Positions 11,773 to 24,415 of a DNA stretch of 64,000 bases are shown here, one piece after another. Origin of the DNA: Zygnema cylindricum (taxonomy: Eukaryota; Streptophyta; Zygnematophyceae; Zygnematales; Zygnemataceae). The position numbers and the translations under genes were made by a program. Location: positions 312,403-376,402 of the forward strand of contig JBBHKE010003360.1 of the NCBI GenBank assembly GCA_037447655.1, read 5' to 3'. The notes beneath the pieces were generated by a model. It made no database searches. It had not been told where the DNA came from and saw only the letters and a list, made by a program, of their open reading frames with translations. Numbering within the stretch: the first letter of the stretch is position 1; every line of letters begins with the position of its first letter.

Positions 11773-13084
11773 AGAACTTTTTATTATCCGTGTCGTGGTT
11801 AAAGGGATGGTAATATTTTTAGTTTAAGGAGATTGATTTGTTGGAAGCAAGATTTTGTTAAAATTTGGGAGAGGGAGGATAGTTTATTAGTGGTCAAAGG
11901 TATGTGTCACTTTTTATTTGTCACGCTGCGAGGAGGCTTGGACTTGGTTTACAAAGCTGGAGGTTTCTGTAGTGGACAGATAAAAAGTTGTGGTGTGGGA
12001 GTAGCAAACGGGAAGAGAAATTGTCAATTAAAAGGTGTAGGATGAAGAGCTTTTTGTTAATATTAAGTAATTTCTATTTTCTTTTTCTATAATAAAAGCT
12101 GATGTCATGGAATGGGTGTCATTCACATGCTTGGTTGGTGTTTGGTCACAGTGTATGTGTTTGCGTAAGTAGTCAGGGAATATTGTAAGAATATATATAT
12201 ATATATTGTCATGGAAGGAGTGGAATGGCAAGGATTGTAGGGTCAACTTCTAGTCAGTATCTTGTCTGTGTTAAGAGGGTTTTTTATTGTTTGCAATAAG
12301 ATTTGTTTCTTTTTATTCGTTGAAACGGTGAACCATCTGAATACACGGGGTAAATGAAAGGAGGCATAAAATGAAAAATTAGAAACTGACCGGAGGCAAA
12401 GGAAACAAAGAGGAAAAATAGGTTGGAACAGAGTGGACAAGAAGATGGGTAAGTCAATGAATGACATTAGAATGGACAAGAAACAGAAGTAGAATCAAAG
12501 AAACATACACAAAAGAAAAAAATCACCTAAACACTTATTTATCTAAGTTTTTTTAACTTTTTATGAGAAAATACTTTTGGTGATAAATGCCTCGAGTGGG
12601 TTACGGCTCAAACACCTCAACATGTTAGCTTGGTCAAATGTGACGTGAATCAAGGGGAGAAGCGGGAGTACAAGGCCGCGATGTTATTGCACAGCTTCAT
12701 CCCACGGTGATTGAGGTTTTTGGTTGTTTAATTGTCACTTTAGATGTTTCCTGGTATTCGTGGTTTCCAAACGGAGAGATCCTTTCCCTACCTCTCTTCT
12801 TATCTTTCTTTTTCTTCGTAAGGAGTTACCTGTTGTTCAACAAATTACCCAAGCTTTTAGTCCTTTCCTCGGTTTGCTATTGCGCTTTAGGAGTCTCGAT
12901 CTCCTTCAGTGCCACCATGATCCTGGAGAATTCTCAAATTTCAGTTCTACTGAGAGTTCTTTGAGTAGTTTCTGTAAGGTTGTTTTGTCTTACTGTTGGT
13001 TGGTGTTTGTCGTCCTTTTCCTTGTTCTGTCCTTTGTTAGATTTTGCCCTTTTACTTGTGTTCGCTACTTTCGCGTATCGCTGT
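11773..13084. other. PDX1 3' flank, no further gene recognised
   Basis: Only short frames are present. The frame near 12724-13209 is hydrophobic and T-rich, with no family motif, and overlaps an inverted-repeat element. The 3' UTR of PDX1 must lie at the start of this stretch, but I cannot place its end. Confidence 0.4.
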
Positions 13085-13263
13085 TAGTGTTGATATTTTT
13101 TTCACCACTAAAAACATCTTTTCTCTATACACATCTCCTATTTTCACATGGAGATTGCCAATGGGAGGGTGAGAATCTTGGCTGTCAATCGCAACCGTCA
13201 AATCCATAACCCAGTGTGCACGGAGAAAAGATGTTGTAGGTAGCAACAAAAATATTACCACTA
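13085..13263. mobile_element. 179-bp inverted-repeat element
   Basis: The left edge starts TAGTGTTGATATTTTT and continues to ACATCTTTTCTC. The reverse complement of the right edge starts TAGTGGTAATATTTTT and continues to ACATCTTTTCTC. The arms are about 40 bp. No clear target duplication is visible, so the family is open. Confidence 0.55.
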
Positions 13264-14569
13264 ATGGGGATACACTGTACTTTCGTGTCCGTTTTCCGTT
13301 CAGGTTTTTGCTTCTTTCAGTCTTTGGCATTGTTTCTTTTTCATTGTCCGTTTCTTTTGTTTCCATGTTCTAAGGTGGTTTTAAAATACATGTTAGTTTC
13401 TTTCGCACTGTTTTTTAATTTTATTTGCAAGTTTATCAGTTACGTCCCCCTCTCTCGCTCGCTCTCCCTCTTTTCTGGATCCTGTGGACTTTACCATTAT
13501 GATTTCTTAGTAAAATCTTGTTATTTGTTTTAGCCATGTCCATACATCTGGTAAGCTAAAATATTGAAGACATTATTCAAGGTGACGGCTTAACCTCGAG
13601 TAATAATCTTTTAACTGAATAACGGAACTGAGCGTAAGTTCCTTGTATTCCCAGGCAACGACTAGGTTCCCGGACCTGTTTTCCTCGGCGATGTTAAAAG
13701 TTTACCATTATAATGTCGTTATCCATATAGCTTGTAGTGCTCTTAACATACTGCCTTTCTATTGGTCTTACACAGATGATTGCATTGTCATATCATTTGT
13801 TATAAAAGGTCGTACTTAACATTATTATATCAAAACTTCCTTTCCCTGAAAAAAACTTTTTTTTATTTTTATTGTATGCATAAAAATCGACAGGCAATAA
13901 CTCTTTCTCATGACTGTTGTATTTAGTTCAGCCTAAATATGAGTCTAGCTTATGATTCTCAAAAGTTTACTTAACAATTATTTTTTCACAGTATTTAAAT
14001 AGTCATGGGTTACAAACGTTGCAGTTCAATAGGCCCAGAAAAAAATGATATTAATTGAGTTTATGGTAATAAATAATGACCCAAAATAAGCACGTCACCC
14101 AATCACAGTTCAGCGTCGCTAAATACTAAAGCCACATTTACAGCCCTCAACGTTTGCTCAAAAGTGTAGAATATGAAAAAATGAAAAATTCAATTCGAGT
14201 TGGATCAGATGTCACGCTGTCCAAATAATTATACAAATACTAAGTCCTTTTTAAACTCCAACTCGTATTAGACGAGGTTCGTATGGATAGTTGACATATT
14301 AGCAGATACCGAAACACGACTAAGAGAAAGCTGATTCGAGTATTAGTCCGGTTGGTGTTCTTAGTAGTATTCTTGGGGGATGGTCTTGAATCCAGATTAA
14401 GGTGCGCGGGCAATTTGAAGTGTTCAAGTCAACCACGTATAGTTAACGAGCGACACAAAAATGAAACGATTTACAATGTCTATGCTGTACCAACCAAAGA
14501 GCTGGCAAAATCAAGACAACCCGGGGCTTGGGGGACTTACGAGGTTGCTTTTTGTAGATCTTTAGTTAT

Positions 14570-14716
14570 GTTGAGTTTGTGTGTCCGTTTCTTTTGTCTC
14601 GATTTTTCTTTTTGCCTGTTTCCCTCACATGTAGTTTTTCAGTTTTGGCGTTGCCGCCCCTTTTTGTTCCCATGGACTCAGATGGTTTACCATCGCACTT
14701 TTTTAATAAAGTCTTG
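14570..14716 (+). repeat. Retroelement-like 3' tail, copy 1
   Basis: It contains CATGTAG, TTTTCAG, then GTTCCCATGGACTCA, GATGGTTTACCATCGC and TTTAATAAAG. It matches 31268-31433 along its length. The shared end with an AATAAA box suggests a 3' UTR of a non-LTR retroelement or SINE, but no reverse transcriptase is visible. A weaker version lies at about 14830-14965. Confidence 0.55.
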
Positions 14717-15589
14717 TACGCAGTATGAACAAATGCTCGGTCTGGAGTTGTTTCTCATATGTAAATCCACATCGTATTTAGCTAGTTGCTTGGGCACACT
14801 ATTCTGTTGATGTTGTTGTGCTTGTTGTTTCTTTCAATGTCTTTGGTTGGTTTTTCTTAGTTTACTTTGCTTCCCTCCACGTTCCGGTTAACAGTTGTCT
14901 TTGTCATTTAACTTTTTTGTTCCTGTGTACTCAGTTGGTGCTTTCTTAATCAAGTCTTCAATGTCTACAAATGCTCGGCTCACACTCACCTATACCAACC
15001 ACATGGTAACACCGGCTCATAAAATTAAGACCGCCAGAAAGAATACTGGAGAACATGACCAATCACCCAATCGGTCCATAGAGACCGTTCCGTTTGCCCG
15101 ATTTCTCAATACATGATACAAGGTTTATTTTCAATTCCGCAATACATGATACAACCCACTTTTGAACCAAGTTAAAAAATCTCAAGACAAGATAAGTTCT
15201 AGAACAAATGCCTGTTCAATTCACCTTAAGAAGTACTAAGTCCATTCCTAGCCATCCAGTTTTGAGTGGGTGGGCTCCGATCACTTGTAAGGGGTTTATA
15301 TTGGATAACTTTGTTAGGCACTACAGTGCTCTAAGTTTTGTCTGCTTGTTTTTGCCTCTTGTCAGGCCTACAGCACAGCGTACATGTTTGTTTACCCTCT
15401 ACTAGTACCCAACATCGTGACCAATACAACATCACAGTCTGAAGCGGCTTCTTGATAACAAAATATGGAAGCAAATTCAATGTAGTGCGACATACTTTAC
15501 AATATACCTTTTGGCTAGCTAGTAAATAGGCTGAAGAGTATATTCGTGTTTGAAACACTTTCAACAGGCAATAATATCATCTAATACTT

Positions 15590-15815
15590 TGAAGAACTAA
15601 GAGCAGTTTGTTCTAGATCTTCTATAGATTGAAAAGGACATAAGAACATCTCATCCGGTTCATTTGAAGAACTAAGAGCAGTTTGCTCTAGATCTTCTAT
15701 AGATTGAGAAGGACATAAGAAAATCTCATCCAGTTCTTTTGAAGAACTAAGAAAAGTTTGCATAGATTCATCTATAGTTTGAAAAGGACAAAAGAGCACA
15801 CACTCATCAATCAAG
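15590..15815 (-). repeat. 75-bp tandem repeat with open frame on the minus strand
   Basis: About two and a half to three direct copies have a period of 75 bp. Read on the minus strand (15581-15814) they give an open 25-residue repeat containing FLCPxQSIEDLEQTALSSS. The period is divisible by three. It could be a fragment of a repeat-containing exon or a by-product of slippage; no other gene parts are recognisable nearby. Confidence 0.6.
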
Positions 15816-16335
15816 GTCAGTCGGAAGAAGAAGGAAAAAGATTACAATGTAGCATTTGCCACAGAAGGTTAAAAACAATAATCATCGACTTATAATTGAC
15901 AAGATTATGCACGAGGCTTCGTGCATGATTTAGGACAAATCTCAATTTAAAACAAATATCAATTCGAGCTACTTCTCTTGCAGCTTCAAGAGTAAATGCT
16001 CACTCTATAACTTGAAAATGGTAGTGCTCGAAAAAATTTAGCCACTTTATAAGGCAGGTTAACACATAATAAACAGAGATGTGCTTCGCTTTACACAGCT
16101 TGTCAAACATATCAGGTACAAGTTATCTCCGCTGCAAATCCGTTATTAAGCTATTAACTTCGAAGGACTTACAGTCCAGTTCTGCACTGAAGCAGAAGAC
16201 ATTAATTGACCATAATGAGAGCCGTTATGTGTGAACGTGCAAAGCACTTTAATATAGGTCACATCCCACGGCATATCTGCCTTAAACGATATCCTCTACT
16301 TTCAGCTTCATTGCATAATATCTCCCCAGCGGCTG

Positions 16336-17855
16336 TCATAGTGCTCCTGCTGGTGTAGACACATCAGGTGAGCTCGATGACGCAGGTGAGTCTAAGAGGA
16401 GATTGAGGTCTTCAATGCCAGGAGGGGGGCCCAGACTGCATCTGTCTGTAGTGTGAGTGGCAAGGGCATCCTTTAGCCTTTGTAACTGCATAAACAAACA
16501 TCAAGATGGAATCATGCGAGTAGTGGTGGCGGTCATAGTCATTGTGATTTTGCTACATATGTTGGGCACTTGGTCATGATTTGAGTGTCTGCTCAAGAAG
16601 CATTTTCAAGCCCACGTGAACACGAGGGAATGATGTATGCATTCTGTCAATCAAATGAACTTGACCCGCTAAGCAAAATTGTAAGCCAAAAGTATTCACT
16701 CACATGGTGATGATATTTCTAACAAAAACATTTCATCGCAGATAGAATCATCATTTACCCAACCATCCTCAAATAGGCTTTAGCGCTATAAAGCCTGTAG
16801 GTTACCAACGGGATTGATGAATAGAACACGTGGGAAATACACCACTAGAAGACAAGGCCAGTAAATTTTATATCTGCAACGGTGCTCCGAAAATACCTTT
16901 CTAACAACACAATACCAAAACACCGTTCTATGCTGTGTGGTCAAGCTAGAAATACAGATTCTTCAAAGTCGACGCACCTTTGAAATGGAGGCAGAGAAAG
17001 CATCCAATCGACCTGCTGCACCGCGGTAAAAATGGAAGAATGGCAACACCTTGATGTTGAGGCTTTTGCACATAGCCTTGTTCTCATCAAAGTTTACCTT
17101 ATAAAAATAAATATCTTGGTTCTGCTCAGCAATTTTGCATAGCTGCAGCCAACCAACTCATTTAACTTTCATCAGCTAATTATGCACCCCCAAAAAAATG
17201 TTCTCCAATGTTCTCCTCAAAAAGAAATCTTTTGATCTTGCAATGGCAAAAAAACTGGTGGATTGCCAACAATATATACCAGCAGAATTGAATTCAGGGC
17301 ACATGCTGCCAAAATCTGAATTCTAAGCCCAACGCCTTACTGTAACTTTCACTTAACAAGGCGAAATCCGGCAAGACTAACCTTGGGGAAAAGGGCTCGG
17401 CATGAGCCACACCAAGTGGCGTAGAATTCCACCACCACTAAATGGTTATCTGCTGACGCCAGAGCCTCCACAAACTCCTGTGTTGAGTGCAAATCCTTCA
17501 TGTTTGGTATCCCTTCCTTTTCCCACCATCGAACTCCATCATTTGCCACCACAGCTCCCACTACCACAAGGTTTCCCTGCCTTCCATGATTTTGGAGTCT
17601 TCTCCCAACAGGAGACACAGCTTGAGCATACAGCTTAGCAGATCCAGGTGAACTCCAATCCCTTTGCAAAGATGAGGAGACTACTTGACACTGAGTCTGT
17701 CTCCCGAGAATAGATACAGTTCTGGAAACAAGTGGCTGTTCTGAAGAGCAGCTTGCCTTAAGCAAAACAGGAGACTTAAAATTTCCTCGGGGAACCCTAC
17801 ATGTTGAACCGGCCAACGTCAAGGAGCTCGGAAAAACAGCAGATCCGACAGCCAT
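16336..17855 (-). CDS. ACHT: Chloroplast ACHT-type (atypical Cys-His-rich) thioredoxin, three exons
   Basis: This is a plastid-targeted atypical thioredoxin that should exchange disulfides with stromal or thylakoid targets. Exons on the minus strand are 17382-17855, 16978-17142 and 16336-16485; they join in phase 0 to 262 residues. Residues 1 to about 100 are rich in Ser, Arg and Ala and poor in acidic residues, as expected of a transit peptide. The conserved WWEK is followed by the thioredoxin fold, with the active site WCGSC at 148-152 and then RALFPK. Exon 2 carries [15 protein letters not shown] and [10 protein letters not shown]. Exon 3 carries [14 protein letters not shown], which resembles the C-terminal tail I recall from ACHT4, while the [11 protein letters not shown] segment is closer to the TRX-like 2 (ACHT1/2) type, so I do not assign a subgroup. 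The start is ATG at 17855; an in-frame TTG at 17873 was not used. It is convergent with PDX1 and divergent from the NOL11-like gene. Confidence 0.92.
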
Positions 17856-19128
17856 AACCGCCTCGGAGGCCAAAAAAAATATAAACTTTAAAAATCAGCT
17901 GGAACGACAAAGATGATCATAAATCGTTCTTGTCAGTGTAGGTAAAAGACATGAACATAAATAAAAGGACATAAGCTTGAAAATCATCTGGAAGGACAAA
18001 AATGAGATAAGGACAAAATTGTGCTCTGAGAGTAGGCAAAAGGCATATAATAACAAGATCAAAAATAGAACAATTACTACGGATGAGTACAAGAGGTTAG
18101 ACATGACCTGAAATACATAACCATCCAATAAAAATAAAAGCAAAAAACTAGGTGTGTTCAAGCAGTTCTTCAGTGAATACATTAACTGGCTACCTCACAG
18201 CTCTATTGAACGAGTCTCATGTTCTCTCACTTTATTGCAAACCTTTTACTTCCTTTCATTACAAGTTTGCAGTTTACTGAAAGCCAGGCTGCTTCTCTAA
18301 CATCACTCAGATAAGGAAAGGCAGAAACTAAAGACAGGGGTTGTCACTATAAAAACCCTTTAACACAAAACAAAATTGAGCATACAAACCCAAAGAACTG
18401 CCATCCATGCGTCCTTCTAAAAAAGGAGCATATTAGCATTTTTGTTCAAAAAAATTGTAAGCAAACAAGTTTTCTTACTTCCAAAAGAAAGACACGGCAG
18501 CTCACTTCAATTTCACAAAAAAAGAAAAATGCTTACTTATCCAAGCTCTAATATTGAACATCAACACCTTTGTGAATCCTCCACCAAAAAAGCATATAAT
18601 ATCTTTGCTTGGCTAGCACTAGCGAATAAACTATGCTCACCTTCAAGTTGCCTGAGAGGAACAACCTTTGTTCATATCAAAGAGACCTAACAGGATCAGC
18701 CTCATTAATCAACTTAAACTGACCAATTCATCCCATAGTTTGAAAGAACAATGATCTTTTCTTGAGGTGGTGTTCTAATCGTTATATCAGGTAACTAAAA
18801 GGATACAGAAATTCCACTGCGGTTACAAAACAAAGACGAGTAACAAGTGTTCTCACTTTTAAATCAATTTTTCAAAGACAAATTCATCTAGCTACAATAA
18901 TGTAGGTTCTATCGATCCTATTTCAACATACACGTTTCTCTCAAAAGTACCCCCATTGCTAATTTGTTTATAGAAATTCAAGAAATCTCTCAAAATTTCC
19001 AATTAATTGCTAGACAAACAGATACCATGAAGTTGCACATATGTCAATCGAGGATGAAACAGAAAAAGGCTAGAAAGGTCACAAAGACCTCAAGAAAGTT
19101 CAAGAGTCCTGCTAGAGACAACTTTTTG
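17856..19128. other. Upstream region of the ACHT gene, no gene recognised
   Basis: The ACHT promoter and 5' UTR must lie here on the minus strand. The sequence CCTCCGAG just upstream of the ATG could be a splice acceptor for a 5' UTR intron, but I see no convincing donor. The other frames are short and featureless. Confidence 0.4.
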
Positions 19129-20864
19129 CCAATTCCACAAACTTGATGTTGTGAAATTTTAAAGATGCAGAAAGTCACGTCTCACATCATCTTCAAACTT
19201 CAGCTACATAACTACAATTAGACTGGTTTACGCTGGTGCGTTATCAACGCCGCAAAAACTGAAAATAATTAAATCTTCTACCAAATTGCCATATAACAGA
19301 GCAGGATGCTAACTTAGACATGCAAGACAATTAGAAAACCAATTAACGGCCAGTACAACAATAAGTCAGGATGGCTCTAGGCTGCACGATTCTTGTATTC
19401 GATCTGTGACGTTCTCAGCTAATAAAAGTTTTGCAGTTTATGGTACCATTAAATCACGTCTACTAAACTTTGGATGAGATTACTGTAACGAGCTTGCTCT
19501 TGAGACGTACCAACATATTTCAGAGCCTCCAATATTCACAGACGTAAATGTTTTCCATTTAATTCAAATCAAAGGATTCCAGCAGAGCCGACATGAAAGA
19601 AAAATACTAACAGTGACGGCATTTTTCCGGAAACAATTTTAATTCACGGCTATTAATCCTCCACTTCATATTGAATAAACGATTCATAGAATTTAGTACA
19701 CGCATGATCCAAGCGAGAATAAATAGTTGAATTAAAAACATGACAAGCAACAAAAAGCAAAAAAAGCACGACCGCGTAATTTCTTCTTTTCTATGTAGCT
19801 TAAAGTATGTACTCAATTCCACGTTAATAACCTCGTTATATCACAAGCAAATTAGTCACAAAACAAAGAGAAGCGACATGTCAGCAAGGAAGAGTAGCAA
19901 AGAATACCTTTATTCTTCTTTTCTACGTAGCTTAAAGTACGTACTCACTTCCACGTTAATAACCTCGTTATATCACGAGCAAATTAATCACAAAATTAAG
20001 GGAAGCGACATGTCAGCAAGGAAGAGTGGCATAGAATACCTTTATCGCAGCAATGAAACTCCGGCAGCAAGCTATCTAAAATAACAAAATATCAAGCAAA
20101 ACTTTTGAAGCTCTCTTTTGACTATTAAACACAGTTTCACACAATCATACAGCTTTACAATTTGTACGTAAACGACTTCTGTACGATTAGCTTGTTCCCG
20201 ATACGGAAAATTCTTCTCTGCAATACCGTACAGCTATATCGCTATTAGAGTTGTCAATCACTCTTAAGTGCGAATGAGTCTTACTTTTGGCCCGAAATTA
20301 TGACCTACAGTACACCGTCAATCGCTATTAGAGTATATAACGCCAATTCGGTGCCCTTTTTTCAAAAAAAAAAACCCGAAATACAATCCATAATTCTATT
20401 TTTTCCATTATTCTAATTAGGTTTTTTTTTCAATTAGCGTTAGTAATGAAAGTACACTTCAATTGAAATAGTGTGGCATACGGACAGAATATTTTCGTAC
20501 GAAATGGTACTTTTTGAATTACAAAGGCATAAAAAGACACTTAACATTATTTCACACACATGTGAATGTGCACTGGAAGAAAGAGACCCAAACTCGTAGA
20601 CAAAAATCACGTTCTCATATGTTCGTCCGTCGACCGTGTGAACAGCGCGACGGCGTACGACTTGTCAGATTTTGTACGGATACACATATTAATGTAGACA
20701 TCGAAAGAGCGGGTATTTATTATTTAGGACAACCCAAATTACAGTTAGGGATTAATTAGTATATATATTTTTTTTCAAAAAAAAAAAATCCCGATTAGTG
20801 TTAATAACACTAATTGTTTTTTTACGCTATTTAATCCTTTACTCTAATAGCGATTGACGGTGTA
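19129..20864. repeat. Direct duplication, copy A (1.74 kb)
   Basis: Starting at GCCAATTCCACAAACTTG, this matches 21662-23394 almost base for base in the same orientation. It includes a tandem repeat of about 128 bp (near 19784 and 19912) and ends with a complete TA-CACCG element. The 114-residue open frame at 19740-20084 is produced by that tandem repeat and is broken in copy B, so I do not call it a gene. Confidence 0.9.
20311..20864. mobile_element. 554-bp TA-CACCG inverted-repeat element
   Basis: The ends are TACACCGTCAATCGCTATTA and its inverted copy finishing GATTGACGGTGTA. TA at both edges fits a TA target-site duplication of Tc1/mariner-type non-autonomous elements. An interior 81-residue open frame also occurs in the second copy but has no recognised domain. 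Confidence 0.75.
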
Positions 20865-20887
20865 CTATGCTGTACTGTACTATACTG

Positions 20888-21090
20888 TACACCGCGAATC
20901 GTTATTAGCGTTGAGAAATTATTAGTGTAATGAAAAAATTAGCGTCATTTATTCTAATTTAGTACCGGGAGACGTGGCAAATTATGGTCCACGTCCTTAA
21001 ATAGTGCAGTTAATTCTATTTCAGGTATTGATGTCAAAATTTTGGGGCGCCGATATAGAGTTCATAACGCTAATAACGATTCGCGGTGTA
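20888..21090. mobile_element. 203-bp TA-CACCG element
   Basis: The ends TACACCGCGAATCGTTATTA and AACGATTCGCGGTGTA form near-perfect inverted repeats. It has the same length and interior as 47528-47730 (inverted) and 46761-46964. Confidence 0.85.
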
Positions 21091-21661
21091 GTGTCCCGGC
21101 AGTCTTTAAATACTGCTGGCGCTCGATGTCACTCACTATTTATTTATTTTTTGTCCGAAGGGAGATTTCTCCCCATTATCACTTTAAGTAATCGCGGTCC
21201 GTCTCTTTTGTAACGCGAAAGTTTATTTGCCCCTCCTCTCGGGCAAATGAAAAGTACATCCGTACTAGAACCAAAAGCGCGGGAAGCGGCCAACCAAGCT
21301 GGGCGCAGTTACAAATAGACTTCAAAATTACAAAAGGCCAACCTTTTCTAAAGTTAGCAAAGGAGTTTAACAACATATAAGCATGGGAATTTCTATCGAT
21401 CCAACATCACATTAGCCCACGCAGACCTTCAATTCTCTTTAGTTATACGTCCAAGGAAATAAGTATTATAATTATAAATAAGTATAAGAATGATTATAAA
21501 TAATTCGCCTTTTGATTTTTCTAAATTAGGCTATTGAAAATCCTAATTAAACGTTATTTTTTTTTTAAGTGAAACAAATTGCATAAAAGTCCATAATTAA
21601 CGTTTCTTTATCCCTTTTTTAGTTGTATTTTACTTATTTTGTTTATTTGTTTATTTTTTTA
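21091..21661. other. Single-copy spacer between the duplicated blocks
   Basis: This AT-rich sequence separates the two copies. No gene or repeat of its own is recognised. Confidence 0.4.
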
Positions 21662-23394
21662 GCCAATTCCACAAACTTGATGTTGTGAAATTTAAAGATG
21701 CAGAAAGTCACGTCTCTCGTCATCTTCGAACTTCAGCTACATAACTACAATTAGACTGGTTTACGCTGGTGCGTTATCAATGCCGCAAAAAACTGAAAAT
21801 AATTAAATCTTCTACCAATTTGCCAAATAACAGAGCAGACATGCAAGACAATTAGAAAACCAATTAACGGCCAGTACAACAATAAGTCAGGATGGCTCTA
21901 GGCTGCACGATTCTTGTATTCGATCTGTGACGTTCTCAGCTAATAAAAGTTTTGAAGTTTATGGTATCATTAAATCACGTCCATTAAACTTTGGATGAGA
22001 TTAATGTAACGAGCTTGCTCTTGAGATGTACCAACATATTTCAGAGCCTCCAATCTTCACAGACGTAAATAATTTCCATTTAATTCACATCCAAGGATTC
22101 CAGCAGAGCCGACATGAAAGAAAAACACTAAGAGTGACGGCATTTTTCCGGAAACAATTTTAATTCACGGCTATTAATCCTCCACTTTATATTGAATAAA
22201 CGATTCATAGAATTTAGTACACGCATGATCCAAGCGAGAATAAATGGTTGAATTAAAAACATGACAAGCAACAAAAAGCAAAAAAAGCACGACCGCGTAA
22301 TTTCTTCTTATCTATGTAGCTTTAAGTATGTACTCACTTCCACGTTAATAACCTCGTTATATCACAAGCAAATTAGTCACAAAACAAAGAGAAGCGACAT
22401 GTCAGCAAGGAAGAGTAGCAAAGAATACCTTTATTCTTTCTATGTAGCTTAAAGTACGTACTCACTTCCACGTTAATAACCTCGTTATATCACAAGCAAA
22501 TTAGTCACAAAATTAAGGGAAGCGACATGTCAGCAAGGAAGAGTAGCAAAGAATACCTTTATCGCAGCAATGAAACTCCGGCAGCAAGCTATCTAAAATA
22601 ACAAAATATCAAGCAAAACTTTTGAAGCTCTCTTTTGACTATTAAACACAGTTTCACACAATCATACAGCTTTACAATTTGTACGTAAACGACTTCTGTA
22701 CGATTAGCTTGTTCCCGATACGGAAAATTCTTCTCTGCAATACCGTACAGCTATATCGCTATTAGAGTTGTCAATCACTCTTAAGTGCGAATGAGTCTTA
22801 CTTAGCGATTGACGGTGTACAGTACAGTACTGTACAGTACACCGTCAATCGCTATTAGAGTATATAACGCCAATTCGGTGCCCTTTTTTCAAAATAAAAA
22901 ACCCGAAATACAATCCATAATTCTATTTTTTCCATTATTCTAATTAGGTTTTTTTTTCAATTAGCGTTAATAAGGAAAGTACACTGTGATGGAAATAGTG
23001 TGGCGTACGGACATGATATTTTCGTACTAAATGGTACTTTTTGAATTACAAAGGCATAAAAAGACACTTAACATTATTGCGCACACATGTGAATGTGCAC
23101 TGGAAGAAAGAGATGAAAACTCTTCGACAAAAATCACGTTCACATATGTTCGTCCGTCGACCGTGTGAACAGCGTAACGGCGTACGAATTGTCAGATTTT
23201 GTACGAATACACATATTACTGCAGACATCGAAAGGGCGGGTATTTATTATTCAGGACAACCCAAATTACAGTTAGGGATTAATTAGTATATATATATTTT
23301 TTTCATATTAAAAAAAATCCCGATTAGTGTTAATAACACTTTTTTTTTTTTTACGCTATTTATTCCTTTACTCTAATAGTGATTGACGGTGTAC
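21662..23394. repeat. Direct duplication, copy B (1.73 kb)
   Basis: This is the second copy of 19129-20864, offset by 2533 bp. It differs by substitutions and small indels. It carries an extra head-to-head element end, GCGATTGACGGTGTA, at about 22805-22820, just before its inner element. Confidence 0.9.
22838..23394. mobile_element. 557-bp TA-CACCG element, copy in block B
   Basis: It is the counterpart of 20311-20864 with the same inverted ends, starting TACACCGTCAATCG and finishing GATTGACGGTGTA. The interior 81-residue frame of the first copy is also present here (23041-23286). Confidence 0.75.
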
Positions 23395-23401
23395 TGTACT
23401 G

Positions 23402-23942
23402 TACACCGCCAACCGTTATTAGCGTGTAAGTTTTTTTAGCGTATAAAAATAATTAACGTGGTGTACGCTATTTAAGAATTTGAAAATTTTGGAAAAAATC
23501 ATACATTCTAATTGTTTGGTTATGGTAATTTGGATCTTTGAAAAAAAAAATGTCGGTCGCAAACATGCTTACACTAATATAGGTCTCCGAACAAAATCTG
23601 ACAAATCGTACACAAATTGTACATTCACACGGTCGAAACGCGGCTGTCGGACGAATATGTGCGAGCGGGATTTTTTACGACCTGGTTTTTTTTCCTTTTT
23701 AGAACGCACATTCTCATGCGTCCACAGTTACTAAAACTAATTTATTGTACTTTTTAACTTAAAAGATACATTTATGTACGGTCTGACACTGACCGTACAC
23801 CACTCTATTTAAGAGACAACGTACTTAAAATAACCCTAAATAGAATAAAGAAAAAATAGAATGAACTACACTAATGGAGAATAAAAAAAATAAAAACGGG
23901 ACGGAATTAGCGTACACAACGCTAATAACGATTGGCGGTGTA
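23402..23942. mobile_element. 541-bp TA-CACCG element upstream of the NOL11-like gene
   Basis: The ends are TACACCGCCAACCGTTATTA and AACGATTGGCGGTGTA. It is larger than the 203-bp class, and its interior is different. Confidence 0.75.
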
Positions 23943-24415
23943 GTGTTAATAATGTTGTTTTGCTGTGTGGTCCGCAATAAGCCACGCCAGAAACCATACT
24001 ATTCGTAGTAGCAAATTAGCGATGCTCGGTGTACTGACACTGTACCGTCCACTTATATTTTGGTGTGCTAAGCTGCACAAGCGTGCTTATATCATCTGGT
24101 TGGGAGGGAAGCATTACTTTCACATTTTAAACGTTCCTTTCAATTTCTCGTACAGTATTACCGTACTTCCACACGCCGTACATGTTTGAATTGTCATTTT
24201 TTTTCACAGTGACTCGCGGCGCGGGGTTCAGTGCATTCATTAGGGAGGGCTCGGCAAAGAGCAGGACTGCTTAAGAGAGCTCCTCATTTCAGAGTGCAGA
24301 ACTCAGCCACTGGTGCTTAATCAGATAATTGTCCTACTATAGGGAATTGTGCCATATCATATGGTTGGTTTTATTGCTGGCACAGAAGAACCATTGAAAG
24401 TTTTTAGTGGTTCTT
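23943..24415 (+). other. Upstream region of the NOL11-like gene
   Basis: The promoter and 5' UTR of the NOL11-like gene are expected here. No convincing TATA box or other element can be assigned by eye. Confidence 0.35.

Noticed and set aside
12724-13209. 161-codon hydrophobic frame downstream of PDX1
   Set aside because: It is T-rich, lacks any family motif and runs into the inverted-repeat element at 13085-13263.
17853-17873. ACHT start at TTG 17873
   Set aside because: An ATG in frame is available at 17855, and the preceding bases TTTTTTTTG look like non-coding or UTR-intron sequence.
20514-20759. 81-codon frame present in both duplicated blocks
   Set aside because: It lies inside a non-autonomous element. 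Its presence in both copies follows from the recent duplication and is not evidence of coding constraint.
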